From Mycobacterium lentiflavum (GTDB taxonomy: Bacteria; Actinomycetota; Actinomycetes; Mycobacteriales; Mycobacteriaceae): a stretch of 64,000 bases of DNA. Shown here in pieces: positions 1 through 10,077 of this stretch. Below the pieces are notes generated by a model. That model worked only from the letters and a program-made list of their open reading frames with translations. It was not told the origin of the DNA and ran no database searches. Numbering within the stretch: position 1 is the first letter of the stretch; the number at the start of each line of letters is the position of its first letter. The translations under genes were made by a program, and so were the position numbers. The stretch spans positions 4,464,001 through 4,528,000 of the forward strand of contig NZ_CP092423.2 in assembly GCF_022374895.2 (NCBI RefSeq), given 5' to 3'.

Positions 1-3000
1 GCCGCAGCCGCCCAGGACGCGCCGAGCCAGGCTGACACGCAGCCCGCCGTGGCACCCAAGCCGGTTGCCGTCGCGGAGCCGGCCACCGCGGCGGCACCCA
101 AGCCGGCCACCGCTGCGGCCGGCAACGGCGCCGCGACCCCGGCGCCCGCCGCTGCTCCTAGGCCCGCCCCGCCGCCGCCGGCCGAAGGCGACGAGGTGCA
201 GGTGCTGCGCGGCGCCGCCGCGGCCGTCGTCAAGAACATGTCCGCATCACTGGACGTACCGACGGCGACCAGCGTCCGTGCCGTCCCGGCGAAGCTGATG
301 ATCGACAACCGGATCGTCATCAACAACCAACTCAAGCGCACTCGCGGCGGCAAGATCTCCTTCACCCACTTGCTGGGCTACGCGCTGGTGCAGGCCGTCA
401 AGAAGTTCCCCAACATGAACCGGCACTACGCCGAGGTCGACGGCAAGCCCAACGCGGTCACCCCGGCGCACACCAACCTCGGTCTGGCCATCGACCTGCA
501 GGGCAAGGACGGCAAGCGTTCGCTGGTGGTGGCCGGCATCAGGGGCTGCGAGACCATGCGCTTCGCGGAGTTCGTCTCCGCCTACGAAGACATCGTGCGC
601 CGCGCCCGCGACGGCAAGCTGACCGCCGAAGACTTTGCCGGAGTGACGATTTCGCTAACCAACCCGGGCACCATCGGCACCGTGCACTCGGTGCCGCGAC
701 TGATGGCCGGACAGGGCGCCATCATCGGTGTGGGCGCGATGGAATACCCCGCCGAATTCCAGGGCGCCAGCGAGGAGCGCATCGCCGAACTCGGTATCGG
801 CAAGCTGATCACCCTCACCTCGACGTACGACCACCGCATCATCCAGGGTGCGGAATCGGGCGACTTCCTGCGCACCATCCACGAGATGCTGCTCTCGGAT
901 GCGTTCTGGGACGACATCTTCCGTGAGCTGGGCAACCCGTACCTGCCGGTGCGATGGAGCACCGACAACCCGGATTCAATCGTCGACAAGAACGCCCGGG
1001 TGATGGAATTGATTGCGGCCTATCGCAATCGCGGACATCTGATGGCCGACATCGACCCACTGCGGTTGGACACCGGCCGGTTCCGCAGCCACCCCGACCT
1101 GGAAATCCTCAATCACGGCCTGACACTGTGGGATCTGGACCGGGTGTTCAAGGTCAACGGATTCGGCGGTCGCGAATATTCGAAGCTGCGCGACGTGCTG
1201 GGCCTGCTGCGCGATGCCTACTGCCGCCATATCGGCGTGGAATACACCCACATCCTCGAGCCCGAGCAACAGCGATGGCTGGAAGAGCGGGTCGAGACCA
1301 AGCACGTCAAACCGACGGTGGGCGAACAGAAGTACATCTTGAGCAAGCTCAACGCCGCCGAGGCTTTCGAAACCTTCCTGCAGACCAAATACGTTGGACA
1401 GAAACGATTCTCGTTGGAAGGCGCCGAAAGCCAGATCCCGCTGATGGACGCGGTGATCGACCAGTGCGCCGGGCACGGCCTGGACGAGGTGGTCATCGCG
1501 ATGCCGCACCGGGGCCGGCTCAACGTGCTGGCCAACATCGTCGGCAAGCCCTACTCGCAGATCTTCAGCGAGTTCGAGGGCAACCTCAACCCGTCGCAGG
1601 CGCACGGTTCCGGTGACGTGAAATACCACCTCGGTGCCACCGGCATATATCTACAGATGTTCGGCGACAACGACATTGCGGTGTCGCTGACCGCCAACCC
1701 GTCGCACCTGGAGGCCGTCGATCCGGTGCTGGAGGGCCTGGTCCGGGCCAAGCAGGACCTGCTGGAACTGGGGCACGTCGACGGCGAAGAAGAACGGGCC
1801 TTCTCGGTGATGCCGCTGATGCTGCACGGCGACGCCGCCTTCGCCGGCCAGGGCGTGGTGGCCGAGACGCTGAACCTGGCGCTGCTGCCGGGCTATCGCG
1901 TCGGTGGCACCATCCACGTGATCGTCAACAACCAGATCGGCTTCACCACCGCGCCGGAGTTCTCGCGGTCCAGCGAGTACTGCACCGACGTGGCGAAAAT
2001 GATTGGCGCGCCGATCTTTCACGTCAACGGCGACGACCCGGAGGCGTGCGTGTGGGTGGCGCGGCTGGCCGTGGACTTCCGCCAGAAGTTCCGCAAGGAC
2101 GTCATCATCGACATGCTGTGCTACCGCCGCCGCGGGCACAACGAGGGCGACGACCCGTCGATGACCAACCCGTACATGTACGACGTCGTCGACACCAAGC
2201 GCGGGGCGCGCAAGAGCTACACCGAAGCACTGATCGGCCGCGGCGACATCTCGATGAAGGAAGCCGAGGACGCCCTGCGCGACTACCAGGGCCAGCTGGA
2301 GCAGGTGTTCAACGAGGTCCGCGAGGTGGAAAAGCACGGCGTGCAACCGAGCGAATCGGTGGAGGCCGACCAGCTGGTGCCCGCCGGGCTGGCCACCGCG
2401 GTGGACAAATCTTTGCTGGCCCGCATCGGTGACGCGTTTTTGGCCGTGCCGGAGGGATTCACCGTGCACCCGCGCGTGCGACCGGTGCTGGAGAAGCGCC
2501 GTGAGATGGCCTACGAGGGCAAAATCGACTGGGCCTTCGGCGAACTCCTTGCCCTGGGATCCCTTGTCGCAGAAGGCAAGCTGATCCGGCTGTCCGGTCA
2601 GGACACCCGCCGCGGCACCTTCTCCCAGCGGCATGCGGTGATCATCGATCGGCACACCTGCGCGGAGTTCACCCCGCTGCAACTGCTGGCGACCAACAAA
2701 GACGGCACCCCGACCGGCGGCAAGTTCCTGGTCTACGACTCCCCGCTGTCCGAGTACGCCGCCGTCGGCTTCGAATACGGCTACACCGTCGGCAACCCGG
2801 ACGCACTGGTGTTGTGGGAGGGCCAGTTCGGCGACTTCGTCAACGGCGCGCAGTCGATCATCGACGAATTCATCAGCTCCGGTGAGGCCAAGTGGGGGCA
2901 GCTGTCCAACGTGGTATTGCTGCTGCCACACGGCCACGAGGGCCAGGGTCCCGATCACACCTCCGGCCGCATCGAACGTTTCCTGCAGCTCTGGGCCGAG

Positions 3001-3582
3001 GGTTCGATGACGATCGCGGTGCCGTCGACGCCGTCGAACTACTTCCACCTGCTGCGCCGGCACGCACTGGACGGCATTGCGCGCCCGCTGATCGTATTCA
3101 CCCCGAAGTCGATGCTGCGCAACAAGGCGGCCGTCAGCGACATCCGGGACTTCACCGAGATCAAGTTCCGCTCGGTGCTCGAGGAACCGACCTACGAAGA
3201 AGGGATCGGCGATCGCAGCAAGGTCCGCCGGATCCTGCTGACCAGTGGCAAGATCTACTACGAGCTGGCGGCACGCAAGGCCAAGGACAACCGCGACGAC
3301 ATCGCGATAGTGCGGATCGAGCAGCTCGCGCCGCTTCCGAAGCGGCGGCTGAACGAAACGCTGGACCGCTACCCCGAGGTCAGCGAGTACTTCTGGGTGC
3401 AGGAAGAGCCGGCCAACCAGGGTGCCTGGCCGCGCTTCGGTCTGGAGCTGCCCGAGCTACTGCCGGACAAACTGACCGGAATCAAGCGCATCTCGCGCCG
3501 GGCGATGTCGGCGCCGTCCTCGGGGTCGTCCAAGGTGCACGCGGTCGAGCAACAGGAGATACTCGACACCGCATTCGGCTGA
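1..3582 (+). CDS. kgd: Multifunctional 2-oxoglutarate decarboxylase / dehydrogenase E1, 5' truncated
   Basis: This ThDP enzyme sits at the 2-oxoglutarate branch of the TCA cycle. It acts as decarboxylase, carboligase (2-hydroxy-3-oxoadipate synthase) and E1/E2-like part of the KDH complex. The frame is open to base 1, so the N-terminus lies outside; about 1193 residues are visible against roughly 1230 in the M. tuberculosis protein (Rv1248c). After an Ala/Pro-rich linker comes an E2-like acyltransferase domain ending near the DHRIIQGAESGDF motif with its catalytic-type His. The E1 part follows, with the cofactor region HGDAAFAGQGVVAETLN and the conserved C-terminal end SSKVHAVEQQEILD. A short CTGAG/CTCAG stem follows the stop. 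The GTG at 49 is an internal codon, not the true start. Confidence 0.97.
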   Translation, partial: AAAAQDAPSQADTQPAVAPKPVAVAEPATAAAPKPATAAAGNGAATPAPAAAPRPAPPPPAEGDEVQVLRGAAAAVVKNMSASLDVPTATSVRAVPAKLMIDNRIVINNQLKRTRGGKISFTHLLGYALVQAVKKFPNMNRHYAEVDGKPNAVTPAHTNLGLAIDLQGKDGKRSLVVAGIRGCETMRFAEFVSAYEDIVRRARDGKLTAEDFAGVTISLTNPGTIGTVHSVPRLMAGQGAIIGVGAMEYPAEFQGASEERIAELGIGKLITLTSTYDHRIIQGAESGDFLRTIHEMLLSDAFWDDIFRELGNPYLPVRWSTDNPDSIVDKNARVMELIAAYRNRGHLMADIDPLRLDTGRFRSHPDLEILNHGLTLWDLDRVFKVNGFGGREYSKLRDVLGLLRDAYCRHIGVEYTHILEPEQQRWLEERVETKHVKPTVGEQKYILSKLNAAEAFETFLQTKYVGQKRFSLEGAESQIPLMDAVIDQCAGHGLDEVVIAMPHRGRLNVLANIVGKPYSQIFSEFEGNLNPSQAHGSGDVKYHLGATGIYLQMFGDNDIAVSLTANPSHLEAVDPVLEGLVRAKQDLLELGHVDGEEERAFSVMPLMLHGDAAFAGQGVVAETLNLALLPGYRVGGTIHVIVNNQIGFTTAPEFSRSSEYCTDVAKMIGAPIFHVNGDDPEACVWVARLAVDFRQKFRKDVIIDMLCYRRRGHNEGDDPSMTNPYMYDVVDTKRGARKSYTEALIGRGDISMKEAEDALRDYQGQLEQVFNEVREVEKHGVQPSESVEADQLVPAGLATAVDKSLLARIGDAFLAVPEGFTVHPRVRPVLEKRREMAYEGKIDWAFGELLALGSLVAEGKLIRLSGQDTRRGTFSQRHAVIIDRHTCAEFTPLQLLATNKDGTPTGGKFLVYDSPLSEYAAVGFEYGYTVGNPDALVLWEGQFGDFVNGAQSIIDEFISSGEAKWGQLSNVVLLLPHGHEGQGPDHTSGRIERFLQLWAEGSMTIAVPSTPSNYFHLLRRHALDGIARPLIVFTPKSMLRNKAAVSDIRDFTEIKFRSVLEEPTYEEGIGDRSKVRRILLTSGKIYYELAARKAKDNRDDIAIVRIEQLAPLPKRRLNETLDRYPEVSEYFWVQEEPANQGAWPRFGLELPELLPDKLTGIKRISRRAMSAPSSGSSKVHAVEQQEILDTAFG

Positions 3583-3660
3583 GAATCCTCAGTCACCGGC
3601 TGGACCTTCGCAGACACCGGTTAACCTCGACGCATGGGGCGGACTTTGGAAAGGGTGTAC

Positions 3661-4527
3661 ATGCAGAAGTTCGCCGGCAAGGTCGCCGTCGTGACTGGCG
3701 CGGGTTCGGGCATCGGTCAGGCGCTGGCCGTCGAGCTCGGCCGCGCGGGTGCGAGTCTTGCGATCAGTGATGTCAACACCGAAGGACTGGCGCAGACCGA
3801 AGAGCAGCTGAAGGCGATCGGTGCCCCGGTCAAGACCGACCGGCTCGACGTCACCGAGCGCGAGGCCTTCCTGGCCTACGCCGACGAGGTCAAGGATCAC
3901 TTCGGCAAGGTCAACCAGATCTACAACAACGCGGGACTCACCCACATCGGCACCCTCGAGGTCACCGACTTCAAGGACATCGAACGGGTGATGGACGTCG
4001 ACTTCTGGGGAGTCGTCAACGGCACCAAAGCCTTTCTCCCCCATGTGATCGCGTCCGGGGACGGCCACATCATCAACATCTCCAGCGTGCTCGGGGTGAT
4101 GGCGCTGCCCGGTCAGGTCGCCTACGTCTCGGCCAAGTTCGCCGTCCGCGGATTCACCGAGGCGCTGCGCCAGGAGATGGCGGTGGCCGGCCATCCGGTG
4201 GGGGTGACCGTGGTACACCCGGGCGGCGTCAAGACCTCGTTCGGCACCAACGCCGTCGTTGCTGAGGGCATGGGCATCGACCACGACAAGATGCTGGAAA
4301 ACTTCGATCAGCAGGTGGCCAAGACCACGCCGCAACAGGCCGCTCAAACCATCATCGCCGCGGTGGGCAAGAACAAGGCCCGGGTGCTGATCGGTGCCGA
4401 CGCGAAATCCGCGGACCTGTTGGTCCGCGTGGCCGGTACGCGATACCACGAACTGCTGTTCGGTGGGCCGGGGCTGCTGGGCCGGCTGACGACCTTCGGG
4501 CGCCGGCTGCTGGCGCGCAAGCGCTGA
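3661..4527 (+). CDS. SDR-family oxidoreductase, tandem paralogue 1
   Basis: This is a classical short-chain dehydrogenase of about 288 residues. It has the Rossmann glycine motif TGAGSGIGQ, an NNAG motif, the catalytic Ser in NISSVLG and the YVSAK Tyr/Lys pair. The start at 3661 is preferred to 3634 because GGAAAGGG lies 5 bases upstream and the N-terminus MQKFAGKVAVVTG then aligns with the next gene. It is a tandem copy of the following SDR: the first two thirds are nearly identical at DNA level, while the C-terminal third (LLGRLTTFGRRLLARKR end) is different. M. tuberculosis, as I remember it, has one gene here (Rv1245c). The substrate is unknown. Confidence 0.9.
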   Translation: MQKFAGKVAVVTGAGSGIGQALAVELGRAGASLAISDVNTEGLAQTEEQLKAIGAPVKTDRLDVTEREAFLAYADEVKDHFGKVNQIYNNAGLTHIGTLEVTDFKDIERVMDVDFWGVVNGTKAFLPHVIASGDGHIINISSVLGVMALPGQVAYVSAKFAVRGFTEALRQEMAVAGHPVGVTVVHPGGVKTSFGTNAVVAEGMGIDHDKMLENFDQQVAKTTPQQAAQTIIAAVGKNKARVLIGADAKSADLLVRVAGTRYHELLFGGPGLLGRLTTFGRRLLARKR

Positions 4528-4605
4528 CAATCGGCAACCCGTCACTACCTGCGACCGCTGGTACCGGTAATCTCGAGGCAATCGTGGACAAGACGGAGGG
4601 TGCAC

Positions 4606-5439
4606 ATGCAGGGGTTTGCCGGCAAGGTCGCGGTGGTCACGGGCGCGGGTTCGGGTATCGGTCAAGCACTGGCCGTCGAGCTCGGCCGTTCGGGCGCCAG
4701 CCTGGCGATCAGTGACGTCAACGCCGAAGGACTGGCGCAGACCGAAGAACAGCTGAAGGCCATCGGCGCCCCGGTCAAGACCGACCGGCTCGACGTGAGC
4801 GAGCGCGAGGCCTTCCTGGCCTACGCCGACGCGATCAACGAACACTTCGGCAAGGTCAATCAGATCTACAACAACGCCGGCATCGCTTTCACCGGCGACA
4901 TCGAGGTCACCCAGTTCAAGGACATCGAACGGGTGATGGACGTCGACTTCTGGGGAGTCGTCAACGGCACCAAGGCTTTTCTCCCCCACCTGATCGCCTC
5001 CGGGGACGGCCACGTCGTCAACATCTCCAGCGTGTTCGGGCTGTTCGCAGTGCCCAGCCAGGCCGCCTACAACGCGGCCAAGTTCGCGGTGCGGGGCTTC
5101 ACCGAGGCGCTACGCCAGGAGATGTGGGTGGCCGGGCATCCGGTGAAGGTGACCACGGTGCACCCGGGCGGCATCAAGACCGGGATCGCGCGCAACGCCA
5201 CCGCCGCCGAAGGAATCGACGCGGCCGAACTGGCCAAGGTGTTCGACAAGCGGATGGCCAGCACCAGCCCGGAGAAGGCCGCGAAGATCATCCTGGAGGG
5301 CGTTCGCAAGAACAAGCCCCGGGTACTGGTCGGCACGGACGCCAAGGTGCTCGATGCCCTGGTGCGGCTGACCGGCCCGGGCTATCAGCGGCTGTTCGGG
5401 CCCGTCACGCACCGGTTCCTGCCGAGCGGCAAGCGGTAG
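4606..5439 (+). CDS. SDR-family oxidoreductase, Rv1245c-like, tandem paralogue 2
   Basis: This is a short-chain dehydrogenase of 277 residues with TGAGSGIGQ for cofactor binding, NNAGIAF, NISSVFG with the catalytic Ser, and YNAAK with the catalytic Tyr and Lys. The C-terminal half (VTTVHPGGIKTGIARNATAA, DAKVLDALVRLTG) resembles M. tuberculosis Rv1245c more than copy 1 does, so this is probably the orthologue. GGAGGG at 4595-4600 supports ATG 4606; GTG 4600 would overlap that site. It is co-directional with copy 1, separated by 78 bases, and converges with lpqZ four bases after its stop. The physiological substrate is unknown. Confidence 0.92.
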   Translation: MQGFAGKVAVVTGAGSGIGQALAVELGRSGASLAISDVNAEGLAQTEEQLKAIGAPVKTDRLDVSEREAFLAYADAINEHFGKVNQIYNNAGIAFTGDIEVTQFKDIERVMDVDFWGVVNGTKAFLPHLIASGDGHVVNISSVFGLFAVPSQAAYNAAKFAVRGFTEALRQEMWVAGHPVKVTTVHPGGIKTGIARNATAAEGIDAAELAKVFDKRMASTSPEKAAKIILEGVRKNKPRVLVGTDAKVLDALVRLTGPGYQRLFGPVTHRFLPSGKR

Positions 5440-5443
5440 GTCC

Positions 5444-6318
5444 TCAGCGCCCCAACGGGTGTTCGCCGAGCCAGCCGCCGGCGACCGCCACCGCATCGGC
5501 ACCCCCGGCGACTTGGCGGCGCATGTCGGCCAGCGCCGCGGTGTCGAGCACGCCCGCGACCTCGTTGATCGCCAGCACCTGCCGATCGGTCAGCGCGTTG
5601 CGGCGGTAAAGCGGCACCACGTTCTCCGCCCGGATCAGCGCCGGTTTGCCGTCGGCCAGTGGCACCAGGTCGCCCGGAATCGCGGGGTCGGCGGTGGTGG
5701 TCCACCCCGCGGTCAATTGCCCGGCCAAGATCGCCGCGAACATCGTTGTGCCATCCCGGAATTCACGGGGAGTGGGTAGCCGGCAGCTGCCGATCGCCGA
5801 CGGCGCCGGACGGCCGGCCACGATCCCGACAACCAGCCCGTCGCAGTGCTTGGGCAGCGCGGAAAGATCCGCGCTGCGGTCCTGCCCACCCCAGGCCTTG
5901 GCGGTCGGTTGGGTCACCAGCAGCACGGGCTTGTCCTCGGCGGCGGTGGTGTAGTCGCCGGCGGCGATCCCCTCGGGCAGCGCCGACACCATTGCGCGGT
6001 AGACCTGAGCGTCGGAGGTCGCCGTGGCCCCGGGCTGCAGGATCTGCAGCGTCTGACCGGTGAAGGCGGGCGTGACGGTGAAGGCGCCGGAGTCCAGTCC
6101 CGCCATCGGATCGTCGGTGGTCTGAGCTTCCGCGGCGAAACCGTAGGACCGCAGTGCCGCCAGGTAGACGCCGGCCAGCAGCCTCGACATCGGATCGTTG
6201 CGGGACCCGACCACCAGAGCAGACGCATCGCGGTGGTCGCCGGGACCGGCCGAACAGCCGGCACAGGGCGAGGCGGCGAGCACGGCGGCAATCAGCAGCG
6301 CCGCGAGCTTGCCGATTC

Positions 6319-6322
<4 letters not shown>
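5444..6322 (-). CDS. lpqZ: LpqZ, OpuAC/ProX-type substrate-binding lipoprotein
   Basis: This 292-residue exported lipoprotein resembles the glycine-betaine/choline-type periplasmic binding proteins of ABC importers. The signal peptide begins RIGKLAALLIAAVLAA and the likely lipidated cysteine is Cys23 (CAGC; the -3 residue is an unusual Cys). The body carries LVVGSRNDPMSRLLAGVY and NVVPLYRRNALT, typical of this fold. The GTG start overlaps the TGA of the malic enzyme (GTGA), which implies translational coupling. A longer open frame upstream to 6643 lies over the malic enzyme and is not used. No permease or ATPase partner is adjacent. It corresponds to Rv1244. Confidence 0.88.
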
Positions 6323-7515
<1,193 letters not shown>

Positions 7516-7545
7516 TAGTAGGCCTAATCGACTGGGTACTTGAGT

Positions 7546-7700
7546 GACGACCCGCCGCGCCCGGCTGCGCCGCGCTTGCGATCGTCACCGCCTCCCATTG
7601 ACGACGACCCGCCGCGCCCGGCTGCGCCGCGCTTGCGGTCGTCACCGCGTTGCACTGGCGACGACCCGCCGCGCCCGGCTTCGCCGCGCTTGCGATCGTC
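7546..7700. repeat. 57-bp tandem repeat, 2.7 copies
   Basis: Units begin at 7546, 7603 and 7660, each starting GACGACCCGCCGCGCCCGGC and ending in a GATCGTC or GGTCGTC core followed by a more variable spacer. The third unit stops exactly at the mdh stop codon. Within a unit GACGA pairs with TCGTC and the CCGCGC/GCGCGG segments are self-complementary, so each unit can fold. The period of 57 bases differs by only a few substitutions between copies, as in mycobacterial MIRU/VNTR loci. It separates mdh from the malic enzyme gene. Confidence 0.9.
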
Positions 7701-8690
7701 TCAGATCAGCTTCAGCTCGGTGACCGCCGCGCGCTCGTCGACCAGCTCGGCGGTGGTCTTGTCGATGCGGCCGCGGGAGAACTCATCGATCTCCAGCCCC
7801 TGCACGATGGACCAGTTGCCGTCCTTGGTGGTCACCGGGAACGACGACACAATGCCCTCGGGCACGCCGTAGGAGCCGTCGGAGAAGACCGCCATCGACA
7901 CCCAGTCACCATCCGGGCTGCCCAGCAGCCAGGAGCGGGCGGCGTCGACGGTGGCCGAGGCGGCCGACGCGGCCGAGGAGGCGCCGCGCGCGTCGATGAT
8001 CGCCGCACCACGCTTGGCGACGGTCGGGATGAAGTCGTTCTCGATCCAGTTCTGATCGCCCACGACCTCGGCGGCGTTCTTCCCGCCGACCTCGGCGTGG
8101 AAGATGTCCGGATATTGGGTGGCCGAGTGGTTGCCCCAGATGGTCACCTTCTTGATGTCGGTGACGGCGGCACCGGTCTTTTTGGCCAGCTGCGAGATCG
8201 CGCGGTTGTGGTCGAGGCGGGTCAGCGCGGAGAACCGCTCCTTGGGAATGTCGGGGGCGTTGCTGAGCGCGATCAGTGCGTTGGTGTTGGCCGGGTTACC
8301 GGTCACGCCGATGCGGATGTCGTCGGCGGCAACCGAGTTCAGCGCCTTGCCCTGCGCGGTGAAGATCGCGCCGTTTGCTTCCAGCAGGTCGCTGCGCTCC
8401 ATGCCGGGGCCGCGCGGCCGCGCGCCGACCAGCAGCGCCAGGTTCACGCCGTCGAAGATCTTGTTGGCGTCCGCGCCGATCTCGACGCCGGACAGCAACG
8501 GGAACGCGCAGTCGTCGAGTTCCATCACGACGCCCTCGAGCGCCTTGAGCGCGGGCTCGATCTCGAGCAGCCGCAGTTCGATCGGGCGGTCGGGCCCCAA
8601 CAGGGAGCCGCTGGCCAGGCGGAACAACAGGCTGTAGCCGATCTGGCCGGCGGCACCGGTGACGGCGACCTTCAGAGGAGTTGCGCTCAC
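7701..8690 (-). CDS. mdh: Malate dehydrogenase
   Basis: This NAD-dependent enzyme interconverts malate and oxaloacetate in the TCA cycle. It has 329 residues, the standard length. It shows the N-terminal nucleotide-binding VAVTGAAGQIGYSLL, the substrate-binding segment GARPRGPGMERSDLL, VTGNPANTNAL, and the catalytic His in IWGNHSATQYPD. The GTG start is supported by AAGGAG just upstream on the reverse strand. It corresponds to Rv1240. A malic enzyme follows, so both oxidative fates of malate are encoded together. Confidence 0.97.
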   Translation of the reverse strand: MSATPLKVAVTGAAGQIGYSLLFRLASGSLLGPDRPIELRLLEIEPALKALEGVVMELDDCAFPLLSGVEIGADANKIFDGVNLALLVGARPRGPGMERSDLLEANGAIFTAQGKALNSVAADDIRIGVTGNPANTNALIALSNAPDIPKERFSALTRLDHNRAISQLAKKTGAAVTDIKKVTIWGNHSATQYPDIFHAEVGGKNAAEVVGDQNWIENDFIPTVAKRGAAIIDARGASSAASAASATVDAARSWLLGSPDGDWVSMAVFSDGSYGVPEGIVSSFPVTTKDGNWSIVQGLEIDEFSRGRIDKTTAELVDERAAVTELKLI

Positions 8691-8850
8691 GTCGTTGGCT
8701 CCTTATGGAGAAATTTCGGTCGTTTGGCTTCGGGTCGAAACTAGCGCACCCTTGCTGGCCGGAAATCTCCGGTCCGATGCCACGCGGAATTCACCGCGGC
8801 CCGTCCGGCAACCGATCCCGCGGCGCGCCTTGTCATTCGGTGTTTTACCA

Positions 8851-8860
8851 GTACGCGTAC
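8851..8860. promoter_or_regulatory. GTACGCGTAC palindrome in the mdh/corA divergent region
   Basis: A perfect 10-base palindrome lies in the 216-base region between the divergent mdh and corA starts, within TTTACCAGTACGCGTACCA. The position suits an operator, but no regulator is identified and it could be chance. Confidence 0.3.
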
Positions 8861-8906
8861 CATGGAGCACCGCTCTGCCGGACCTGCGGCGCGTTAGGAG
8901 GTTGAG

Positions 8907-10001
8907 GTGTTCGAGGGTTTCGACGCATTACCGGAAGCGCTTCGCACGATCGCGCACGAGCCGCGTCCGGAGCCCGTTCCGCAACCGCACCCCTCGGCCT
9001 TGGTCGACTGCGCGGTGTACGCCGAAGGCCACCGGCTGCCCGGCAAATTCGCCTACGCCGCCGCGTGCGCGAAGGTGCGCCAAATCGAAATGCTCGGGCA
9101 CGAAGCGTTCGTGTGGGTTGGCTTGCACGAGCCGGACGAGGCCGAGATGCAGGAGGTCGCGGACGTTTTCGGGCTGCACCCGTTGGCCGTGGAGGACGCG
9201 GTGTGCGCGCATCAGCGGCCCAAGCTGGAGCTGTACGACGACACGCTGTTCCTGGTACTCAAGACCGTCAAGTACGTCCCGCACGAGTCGGTGGCGCTGG
9301 CCCGTCAGATCGTGGAGACCGGCGAGATCATGGTCTTTGTCGGCAGGGACTTCGTGGTCACCGTGCGCCACGGTGACCACGGCGGCCTGTCCGATGTGCG
9401 CAAGCGCATGGAGGCCGACAGGGAGCAGACGCGCCTGGGACCATACGCCGTGATGCACGCCATCGCCGACGAAGTGGTCGACCATTACCTCGAGGTGAGC
9501 AGTCTGGTCGAAGCGGACATCGACAGCATCGAGGAGGTGGCGTTCGCCCCAGGACGCACGCTCGACGTCGAACCGATCTATCTCCTCAAACGCGAGGTCG
9601 TCGAACTACGCCGGTGCGTGAACCCGCTGTCCAACGCGTTCCATCGCATCCAGGTGGAATACAAGGAGCTGATCTCCAAAGAAGTCCGGCGCTACCTGCG
9701 CGACGTCGCCGACCACCAGTCCGAGGCCGCGGACCAGATCAACAGCTACGACGACATGCTCAACTCGCTGATACAGGCGGCACTGGCCCGGGTAGGCATG
9801 CAGCAGAACTCCGATATGCGCAAGATATCGGCCTGGGCCGGTATCGTCGCGGTGCCGACGATGATTGCCGGCATCTACGGCATGAACTTCGAGTTCATGC
9901 CTGAACTGAAGTGGCACTGGAGCTACCCGGTGGTGGTCGGCATAATGACCCTCGCGTGCCTGTTCCTGTACTTCAGCTTCCGAAGGGTCAAGTGGCTCTG
10001 A
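8907..10001 (+). CDS. corA: CorA-family magnesium/cobalt transport protein
   Basis: This is an inner-membrane divalent-cation channel of 364 residues. A long cytoplasmic N-terminal domain is followed by two C-terminal membrane segments. The diagnostic YGMNFEFMPEL sits at the end of the first one, and the protein ends in the basic tail FRRVKWL. The GTG start at 8907 has TAGGAGG at 8895-8901. It is divergent from mdh and corresponds to Rv1239c. It converges with the SUFU gene across a 76-base gap. Confidence 0.95.
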   Translation: MFEGFDALPEALRTIAHEPRPEPVPQPHPSALVDCAVYAEGHRLPGKFAYAAACAKVRQIEMLGHEAFVWVGLHEPDEAEMQEVADVFGLHPLAVEDAVCAHQRPKLELYDDTLFLVLKTVKYVPHESVALARQIVETGEIMVFVGRDFVVTVRHGDHGGLSDVRKRMEADREQTRLGPYAVMHAIADEVVDHYLEVSSLVEADIDSIEEVAFAPGRTLDVEPIYLLKREVVELRRCVNPLSNAFHRIQVEYKELISKEVRRYLRDVADHQSEAADQINSYDDMLNSLIQAALARVGMQQNSDMRKISAWAGIVAVPTMIAGIYGMNFEFMPELKWHWSYPVVVGIMTLACLFLYFSFRRVKWL

Positions 10002-10077
10002 CGCGTCGGGTTCGCCGAGGGCGCCTCAGCCGCACAGTCGAAACCATCGACGAACACGCAACCGGGCGGGTGATCAC

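Noticed and set aside
1651..3063. Long open frame (about 470 codons) antisense to kgd
   Set aside because: It lies wholly within a conserved gene, its product is His/Val/Arg-rich without domain motifs, and such frames are expected in high-GC DNA.
3589..5013. 474-codon antisense frame with an internal repeat across both SDR genes
   Set aside because: The repeat only mirrors the tandem SDR duplication; no ribosome site or family resemblance.
7540..7872. Open frame with repeated DDPPRPAAPRLRSS peptides
   Set aside because: The repeated peptide is a by-product of the 57-base non-coding tandem repeat, and the frame then runs antisense into mdh.
8691..8906. Magnesium-sensing riboswitch before corA
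   Set aside because: No conserved M-box-like stems were recognisable in this 216-base gap; only a short palindrome is present.
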